Shown here: positions 1-5,384 of the stretch, one piece after another
How the letters are laid out: the number at the start of each line of letters is the position of its first letter
Position numbering within the stretch: position 1 is the stretch's first letter
Source: Gammaproteobacteria bacterium
Lineage (GTDB): Bacteria > Pseudomonadota > Gammaproteobacteria > Enterobacterales > Alteromonadaceae
Direction: 5' to 3'
Assembly: GCA_027484495.1 (NCBI GenBank)
Contig: JAIXSW010000465.1
Location: forward strand, 1 to 10,439
DNA: 10,439 nt
Made by a program: the position numbers and the translations under genes
The notes under the pieces: generated by a model
Database searches by the model: none
The model's input: only the letters and a program-made list of their open reading frames with translations
What the model was told of the DNA's origin: nothing

Positions 1-798
1 GAGTTGTCGGCCTTGCCGGGAGCGCATGGACATGTGCGGGGTATTGCGCATTTACGCGGCGAGCCGGTGACTGTGATTGACCTGAGTCAGGCGACAGGTG
101 GGGCGCCGGTTTCTGATTTGGCGACCGCATATATTCTGGTGACGGAATATAACCGCAATACGCAGGGCTTTTTGGTCGCGGGGGTGGATCGGATTGTCAG
201 CAGCAGCTGGGAGCAAATCCATCCGGCGCCACAAGGTGCCGGCAAAGCGCATTATGTGACGGCCGTGACTGAAGTCGACAAAAAGCTGGTGCAAATCCTC
301 GATGTGGAAAAAGTCTTTAACGAGATTTCACCGGCGGACGAGACGGTCAGCGAATCGGTCAAAGAGAAATCCAAAGACGTCGATTTTAAAAACCTGGTGG
401 TGCTGGTGGCCGACGATTCGGCGGTAGCGCGTAATCAGGTGAAACGGGCGTTATCGGCGATTGGGGTTGAGATCCAGACCGTCAATGATGGCCGCTCGGC
501 ACTGAACTGGCTGAAAAATCTGGCCGATGAGATTGGCGGCGATATCTCGCACAAAATGCCGCTGTTGATCTCGGATATCGAGATGCCGGAAATGGATGGC
601 TACACCCTGACTGCAGAAGTTAAAGCCGATGAACGGCTGCGCAATATTCACATTGTATTGCATTCGTCGTTAAGCGGTGTGTTTAACCAGGCGATGATTG
701 AAAAAGTTGGTGCGGACCAGTTTATCGCCAAGTTCCACCCGGATGAGCTGGTGTCGGCCGTGCAAAAGTGGATGTCAAACCGGGCGCCACAGGCGTAG
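1..798 (+). CDS. cheV: CheV-type chemotaxis coupling protein (CheW domain + receiver), 5' end missing
   Basis: Couples chemoreceptors to the CheA kinase through a CheW-like domain and is tuned by phosphorylation of its receiver domain, in the cytoplasm. The reading frame is open from base 1, so the start lies outside the window and roughly the first 50 residues of a CheV are missing. What remains is the rest of the CheW-like domain (LPGAHGHVRGIAHLRGEPVTVIDL region to about residue 110), a charged linker, and a complete receiver domain over the last 135 or so residues. In the receiver I see the acidic pair ADDS, the phospho-acceptor Asp in SDIEMPEMDG, a Ser in LHSS and the conserved Lys in FIAKFHP, so it should be phosphorylatable. 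It ends in tandem stops (TAG TAA) before a strong terminator. It converges on iadA and has no visible link to the minus-strand cluster. Confidence 0.93.
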   Translation, partial: ELSALPGAHGHVRGIAHLRGEPVTVIDLSQATGGAPVSDLATAYILVTEYNRNTQGFLVAGVDRIVSSSWEQIHPAPQGAGKAHYVTAVTEVDKKLVQILDVEKVFNEISPADETVSESVKEKSKDVDFKNLVVLVADDSAVARNQVKRALSAIGVEIQTVNDGRSALNWLKNLADEIGGDISHKMPLLISDIEMPEMDGYTLTAEVKADERLRNIHIVLHSSLSGVFNQAMIEKVGADQFIAKFHPDELVSAVQKWMSNRAPQA

Positions 799-821
799 TA
801 AATCACTCCACTTTGGAAAAC

Positions 822-849
822 AAAACAGCGCCTTATGGCGCTGTTTTTT
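822..849. terminator. Bidirectional Rho-independent terminator between cheV and iadA
   Basis: An 11-bp perfect stem (822-832 with 837-847) with a TTAT loop. A T-run follows on the plus strand (844-849) and an A-rich tract precedes it (817-825), giving a U-rich tail on the minus strand. It sits 24 bases after the cheV stop and 16 bases after the iadA stop, so it can end transcription from both convergent genes. Confidence 0.9.
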
Positions 850-864
850 ATGGTCAATGTTGGA

Positions 865-2040
865 TCAGACAAACAACGTATCGCGTTGCACCTGTACCGG
901 CAGACTGCCGTCGCTATAACGCCAGATGCCTTTACACATTACGGCGCGCACTGCCAAAGTTTCTTTATCCAGCAGCACCAGGTCGGCGTCTTTGCCGGTG
1001 GCCAGCTGACCTTTGTGTGGCAACTTCAGCACCCGGGCCGGATTTGTAGTGGCGACGCTGAGTGCAACCGGCAAGGGCACGCCAAGTCTGATGGCGGCGA
1101 CCACTTCTTCCAGTAGACTGGCGATCCGACCGATGCCAAGGCCAATAAACTGTTGTTTGTCGTCAAACAGTGGCAACGATGCATTGGCATCGGACGAGAA
1201 GGTGATCCGGCTACAATCGAACCCCTGTTGCCAGGCCTGATGCAGTGCTTTGGCGCACTGCACTTCGCCGGCAGCCAGTTCCTGCGGTGTCGTGCTGGTG
1301 GTGAAATCGATCCAGCCGCCGGCATTTAAAAAAGCAAAACCTTGTTCCACCAACTGCTGATTGCGATTCATATGCGTCGGATAAAACTGCGTCAGCGGAA
1401 TGTCGCTGCTGGCTGCGACATCCAGCAACAACGACACACCTGCGGGCGCTGGCCCGACATGCACACTGACAATACCGGCTTTACCGGATAACATGCCGCC
1501 AACGCGCGCTTCCGCGGCCAGTTTTTTCAGCTCGTCTGCTGTTGGCTGCGAACTGCGGTGGTCGGCAATGGCTACTTCACCGACGCCGATAAACTTGTCA
1601 ATCAGCAGCAAATCTTCGCTGATGGTCGGAAACAAGGTGCGCACCGGAATTTGATAAGACCCGGTATGGCAATAACAGCTCAGACCTTCTTCCGTCAGCG
1701 CATGGGCTTTGGCCAGCAGGTTAGTCAGCGTGCGGGTGATGCTGTCGGTGCCGAGCACGCCCACCAAAGTGGTAACGCCACTTTTGAACGCATCATCAGC
1801 GTTCAGTTCGGGAGTACGGGTACGAAAACCGCCTTCACCGCCACCGCCAATAATATGGGCCAGCGAATCGACCAGACCTGGCACCAGATAACAGCCGCTG
1901 GCATCCAGCTGCTGCACTGCGCCGCCGTGAATATCAATAACGTTATCGATATTCGCGATACGCCCACCACTAACCAGCACTGCCGGTGTACCTATGGCTT
2001 GCGGGCTAAAAACTTCTGCATGTTGGATCAGGGTGATCAT
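865..2040 (-). CDS. iadA: Isoaspartyl dipeptidase (beta-aspartyl peptidase), amidohydrolase superfamily
   Basis: Hydrolyses beta-aspartyl (isoaspartyl) dipeptides. In cyanophycin breakdown it would split beta-Asp-Arg into Asp and Arg in the cytoplasm, and no signal peptide is visible. Its 391 residues match the family length (E. coli IadA about 390). Family signatures: IIGGGGEGG (63-71), TRTPE (74-78), GTDS (97-100), SYQIPVRT with Tyr129, ADHRS (159-163), His194, PTHMNRN with His223 and Arg226, and SSDANAS with Asp284. Two metal-site differences stand out. The usual HxH after the first strand reads Leu60-Ala61-His62, and the carboxylated-Lys position is Glu155. I read the Leu codon (CTG) directly from the minus strand. 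It starts with ATG after a GAGG motif, 12 bases after the transporter stop, and is the last gene of the cluster before the terminator at 822-849. Family assignment is firm; catalytic competence is likely but not proven because of the missing His. Confidence 0.93.
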   Translation of the reverse strand: MITLIQHAEVFSPQAIGTPAVLVSGGRIANIDNVIDIHGGAVQQLDASGCYLVPGLVDSLAHIIGGGGEGGFRTRTPELNADDAFKSGVTTLVGVLGTDSITRTLTNLLAKAHALTEEGLSCYCHTGSYQIPVRTLFPTISEDLLLIDKFIGVGEVAIADHRSSQPTADELKKLAAEARVGGMLSGKAGIVSVHVGPAPAGVSLLLDVAASSDIPLTQFYPTHMNRNQQLVEQGFAFLNAGGWIDFTTSTTPQELAAGEVQCAKALHQAWQQGFDCSRITFSSDANASLPLFDDKQQFIGLGIGRIASLLEEVVAAIRLGVPLPVALSVATTNPARVLKLPHKGQLATGKDADLVLLDKETLAVRAVMCKGIWRYSDGSLPVQVQRDTLFV

Positions 2041-2052
2041 AGGATCCCTCAG

Positions 2053-3528
2053 TTAAAAACCAATCCAGACGGCAATTGCCATGGCGCTCATACTCATCAG
2101 CGTCAGCAACAGCCACAACGACCACATGGCTTTGAGCCAGCGGCTGAATTCGACACCGGCAATCGCCAGCGTGCCCATCAGCGCAGGAGAGGTCGGATAA
2201 AACAAATGGGCGAGGCCATCACCGAGCTGAAACGCCAGCACGGCGGTTTGACGCGATACGCCAACTAAATCGGATAACGGTGCCATCAGCGGCATCGTCA
2301 GTGCCGCCTGGCCGGAACCGGAGGTGACCAGAAAATTAAACGCACTCTGGAATACCAGCATGCCTTGCGCCGCCACCATCGAACTGTGCCCATCGATAGC
2401 GCTGGCAGCGTGTTGCAAAATGGTATTGATCACTGACGGCTTGGCCGGATCTGTGCCACCCAGCAGCAACAAAATCCCCTGGGCGATCCCGACAACCATG
2501 GCGGCCGGTAATAGCTGCGCCGCGCCAGTTTTAAAGGCGTCAACATAGTCGTTGGTGCGGCCATGCTGCGGTAAAAAAAGCCGGGCCAATAACGCTGACA
2601 CACAGCCAATCACTAAAAACTGACTGGCGATCTCGCGCAGATAATAACCTTGCGTCACCACGCCCCAGACCAGCCAGACCATGCCGGCAGCAAAACACAG
2701 CACAATCAGCAGATGCGGCCAGGCAAACTGTTGCTCCAGCGCAAAAGGCTGGGTTTGTGAGTTGCCATCTTGCTCGCCGTGCTGTTGTTTACGCAGTCGC
2801 TCGGCCCGGGCCATCATCCACAGAATGTAAATCAGCGTGAACACCAGCCACAGGCTCATGCGAAAACCAGCGCCCGACAGCGGCGGTAAGCCGGCAATAC
2901 TTTGTGCAATCGCGACTGAAAAGGGGTTCATCCAGGACGTGGCAAAACCAACCTGAGTGGCGCCATAGGTCAGCAGCACGCCAGTGATGGCGTCATAACC
3001 AAGCAGTTTGACCAGCGGCACCAGAAACACCGCAAAGGCCATCGCTTCTTCACCCATGCCAAACACCGCGCCGCCCAACGAGAAAAACAGCGCCATCACC
3101 GGCAACAACAGCCGGGCTTTGTGCTGCAGCCGGTTAATCAGCCATTTCAGCATTTCGTCAATGGCGCCGGTTCTGAGCACGATGCCAAAACTACCACCGA
3201 CCAGCAGGATAAAGACCACCACGCCAATCGCGGAGCCGGAGCGGCTGCCGGACGTCATGCCATCAAAAAAGGCGCTGAAAAAGCCGGTTTGCTCACCGGA
3301 CGCAAACAGCGGCGCTAACGAGGCTTCACCAACGGCCTGATAACTGCCGGCCTGCAGCAAATGTCGGCCGGTTTCGGCGTCAAGCCTGGTTTCAAACTGA
3401 CCGGGCGCGAGCAGGGCGGTCAGCAATAACGCCAGCAGCAACACGCCACCGACAATGAGCAGCGTATCGGGCATCTGCCAGCCGCGGTTTGGGCTGACAG
3501 CTGTTGATGAGGGAGAAGATGTTTGCAT
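2053..3528 (-). CDS. YfcC/DcuC-family inner-membrane transporter
   Basis: A polytopic inner-membrane protein of the YfcC/C4-dicarboxylate anaerobic carrier superfamily, whose members move dicarboxylates, amino acids or related compounds. Numbered from the start chosen here (491 residues), there is a first membrane helix at about 22-41, a periplasmic stretch to about 95, then some eleven further hydrophobic segments with a charged loop at about 240-265. Family-like motifs are GMGEEAMAF (157-165), NPFSVAIA (201-208) and GSGQAALTMPLMAP (404-417). The start at 3528 is preferred over an in-frame ATG at 3549: the former has AAGGA seven bases upstream, the latter has none and would overlap the cyanophycinase gene. 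It lies 4 bases after cyanophycinase and 12 before iadA, so the three are almost certainly co-transcribed. From this context I infer that it carries beta-Asp-Arg dipeptide, arginine or aspartate; the sequence alone does not fix the substrate. Confidence 0.88.
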   Translation of the reverse strand: MQTSSPSSTAVSPNRGWQMPDTLLIVGGVLLLALLLTALLAPGQFETRLDAETGRHLLQAGSYQAVGEASLAPLFASGEQTGFFSAFFDGMTSGSRSGSAIGVVVFILLVGGSFGIVLRTGAIDEMLKWLINRLQHKARLLLPVMALFFSLGGAVFGMGEEAMAFAVFLVPLVKLLGYDAITGVLLTYGATQVGFATSWMNPFSVAIAQSIAGLPPLSGAGFRMSLWLVFTLIYILWMMARAERLRKQQHGEQDGNSQTQPFALEQQFAWPHLLIVLCFAAGMVWLVWGVVTQGYYLREIASQFLVIGCVSALLARLFLPQHGRTNDYVDAFKTGAAQLLPAAMVVGIAQGILLLLGGTDPAKPSVINTILQHAASAIDGHSSMVAAQGMLVFQSAFNFLVTSGSGQAALTMPLMAPLSDLVGVSRQTAVLAFQLGDGLAHLFYPTSPALMGTLAIAGVEFSRWLKAMWSLWLLLTLMSMSAMAIAVWIGF

Positions 3529-3532
3529 CTGG

Positions 3533-5323
3533 CTATCCTTTGGTTGCATTCAGCTGCAGACTAAGCGGCTGCGCCAGATAATGCCAGCGGCCGTCGCTGC
3601 GTTGACAGGCCATGGCCTGGCCGTTACTACCCAGCTGCCAGCGCACGGACAGGCCCGGCAGCGCCAATGGCGCATAGGCGTCTGCATCAACCTGAGTCGC
3701 TGGCTGGCGTGATGGTGTGCTACAAGACAACTGACCCTGATACTGCACCTGGCCGCCTTGTCCCGCGCTTTGCTCGGTTTTGCTGCCAGGCCCTTGCTGC
3801 CAGTGCAACTTATCTCCTGGTAACAAGCGGCTGACACGAAGGCCGGTTACGCTGGCGGCGCCTGAACTTAGGGTTAAATCGCCCTTGGCTGCGGTACGGT
3901 CAACGATCCAGACAGCGCCACTGCCATGGACTTCCAGCTGAGCGTCCTGGCCATTGCCGTCTGGATCCGGCGCGAAGCGGGCACGCAGCACTGTGGCTTC
4001 ATCGACGCCAAAACCTGCCGGCGCTTTGGCATCCTGCACCAGCCGTAATAAGCGTCCTTCGCGGTTACGTTCGCGAAAATGCGTGTCGGCAATACCGAGG
4101 CTAAATAACTGCAGGCCGCCTTGTGGCCGGTAGGTCAGCTGTTCGTCGGCCAGCACTTGACCGCAGCTTTGTGTCAACCGGCACAAGGGCGCGTCGATAT
4201 CATGTGCCAGCGCACCATGCTGCAGGGCATGCGTGCTACGACCGCCGCTAATCATTGCAATGTCCCCGAGCGGCCGGCCGGATTGCACTGCATTGCCGGC
4301 GCTGGAACCCCCGAGCGGCACGGCGGCAAAACGCACCCGCTGCAGTAATCGCTCGACCAGCGGCAACCAACGACCGTCCGGGCCGGTGACGGCGCGTAAT
4401 GTCAGCGACTGATCGCCGCCATTGATAAACACCACATCGGCTTGTTCTACCAAATCGGCCATCGCTTTCGGATCGCGGCACAATTGCTGTTGTTGAACCG
4501 CCAGTTCCGGATAACGCTCGGCACGGCGCAGCTGGCCTGAATGTTTCAACCGACCCGCTTCAATTGCGCTGCAATCCCAGGGTTGTTTTTGCTGACTGAG
4601 CGCCGGTTCCAGCGGCAGCCAGTCGACATCAGCACCTGCGGCCTGAAAGAGTTGCTGATAATAATCGACCCATTCATAGGGGTTGTAGGAAGACGCGGTG
4701 ATCAGCAGTAAGCGGGGCTTCTGCGTCACCGGGGTTTGTGGCTGACGCAGCTGACGGCGTTCACGTGCCGAGGCGACAAACCTTTGGAATAAGTCCTGCG
4801 TGACGGCATAAGTGCCAGGCCAATAGACCGCCATCCGGGCGGTGCTGCCGTCCGGACGCTGTGGCCTGATCTCACAGCTATCTTCAATGGCGCTTTGCTC
4901 GTCGCCATTGAGTTTAAGCTGCTCTGCGAGCTGCTCCAGTTCAGCAACGCTTAGAATTTGACCACGTTTGGTGCCAAGTGCCTGCAGCACCTGAATACGT
5001 CGTGCCTGTGGATCCGCATCGACCGGCCAGTGCGGCAGTTGTTGCAGCAGCTGCAGGCTTTTATTGTCGCAGCGAAATGTTTTGCTGGTTTGCGCCTGTT
5101 GCCGGGTAAAAAACTGCTGCGCGGCGGCCAGCTGTGACGCCTCGCAATATTCCGGTTCGACGCTGGAGCAAATCCGCTCGCCGCCACCAAATAACCATAA
5201 TTCTTTGCCGGGCAAAGCCTGCGGCGCAGCGACAGCCTGGGCTGCAACTACCTGTGTTGCTGCGAATAGCAAAAGTGACAGCGCCGGCAACGCAACAGCG
5301 TGCCGCTTCAAAGGAACTAACAT
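3533..5323 (-). CDS. Secreted cyanophycinase-like S51-family serine peptidase
   Basis: Probably cleaves cyanophycin into beta-Asp-Arg (or beta-Asp-Lys) dipeptides outside the cytoplasm. Numbered from the ATG at 5323 (596 residues), residues 1 to about 28 form a signal peptide: KRH, then a hydrophobic core, then an Ala-rich cleavage region. The S51 core shows KPRLLLITASS (203-213), FINGGDQ (299-305), GGSSAGN with nucleophile Ser341, DTHFRERNREGRLLRL with His415, and GFGVDEATV with Glu442. The 27-residue His-to-Glu spacing equals that of the Synechocystis CphB triad (His174/Glu201) as I recall it. It is far longer than CphB (about 270): about 140 extra residues separate the N-terminal LWLFGGGER strand from the core, and about 150 follow the catalytic Glu. 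The ATG has CGGAG five bases upstream; a longer frame from TTG 5356 would destroy the signal peptide. Resembles the extracellular CphE type; a relative acting on another isopeptide is possible. Confidence 0.85.
   Translation of the reverse strand: MLVPLKRHAVALPALSLLLFAATQVVAAQAVAAPQALPGKELWLFGGGERICSSVEPEYCEASQLAAAQQFFTRQQAQTSKTFRCDNKSLQLLQQLPHWPVDADPQARRIQVLQALGTKRGQILSVAELEQLAEQLKLNGDEQSAIEDSCEIRPQRPDGSTARMAVYWPGTYAVTQDLFQRFVASARERRQLRQPQTPVTQKPRLLLITASSYNPYEWVDYYQQLFQAAGADVDWLPLEPALSQQKQPWDCSAIEAGRLKHSGQLRRAERYPELAVQQQQLCRDPKAMADLVEQADVVFINGGDQSLTLRAVTGPDGRWLPLVERLLQRVRFAAVPLGGSSAGNAVQSGRPLGDIAMISGGRSTHALQHGALAHDIDAPLCRLTQSCGQVLADEQLTYRPQGGLQLFSLGIADTHFRERNREGRLLRLVQDAKAPAGFGVDEATVLRARFAPDPDGNGQDAQLEVHGSGAVWIVDRTAAKGDLTLSSGAASVTGLRVSRLLPGDKLHWQQGPGSKTEQSAGQGGQVQYQGQLSCSTPSRQPATQVDADAYAPLALPGLSVRWQLGSNGQAMACQRSDGRWHYLAQPLSLQLNATKG
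3536..3540 (-). promoter_or_regulatory. Ribosome-binding site of the transporter, inside the end of the cyanophycinase gene
   Basis: AAGGA on the minus strand, seven bases before the ATG at 3528. It overlaps the last sense codons of the upstream gene, whose TAG is at 3535-3533. This decides the start in favour of 3528 and suggests translational coupling of the two genes. Confidence 0.7.
4272..4291. repeat. 20-bp exact direct repeat, copy in the cyanophycinase gene
   Basis: Identical over 20 bases to 5755-5774 in the receptor gene. In both genes it encodes AVQSGRP in the same frame on the minus strand. Here it directly follows the catalytic GGSSAGN motif. Confidence 0.75.
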
Positions 5324-5328
5324 GAAAA

Positions 5329-5333
5329 CTCCG
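5329..5333 (-). promoter_or_regulatory. Ribosome-binding site of the cyanophycinase gene
   Basis: CGGAG on the minus strand, five bases before the ATG at 5323 and one base after the T-run of the upstream terminator. It fixes the start and places the translation signal directly against the terminator tail. Confidence 0.7.
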
Positions 5334-5334
5334 G

Positions 5335-5379
5335 AAAAAAGACCGCTCCCCACCAAGGCAACAATATGCGGGGAGCGGT
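5335..5379 (-). terminator. Intra-operon Rho-independent terminator/attenuator between receptor and cyanophycinase
   Basis: In minus-strand transcription a perfect 10-bp GC-rich stem (5379-5370 with 5351-5342) encloses an 18-base loop. One C follows the stem, with its pairing partner mismatched, and then six U (5340-5335). It begins 5 bases after the receptor stop. The receptor-to-cyanophycinase gap is only 61 bases and mostly filled by this hairpin, so there is little room for a separate promoter. It probably lowers expression of the downstream enzyme genes relative to the receptor. Confidence 0.85.
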
Positions 5380-5384
5380 GCTTG

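Noticed and set aside
1..798. cheV as a broken or N-terminally truncated gene
   Set aside because: The frame is open at base 1, so the missing N-terminus is due to the window edge.
1558..2268. Long plus-strand open frame (236 codons) opposite iadA and the transporter gene
   Set aside because: Composition is antisense-like (His, Gln and Arg rich, no domain signature), it spans two well-supported genes on the other strand, and it lacks a ribosome-binding site.
5324..5356. In-frame TTG start at 5356 for the cyanophycinase
   Set aside because: It lies in the loop of the terminator, would place extra residues before a good signal peptide, and the ATG at 5323 has a proper ribosome-binding site.
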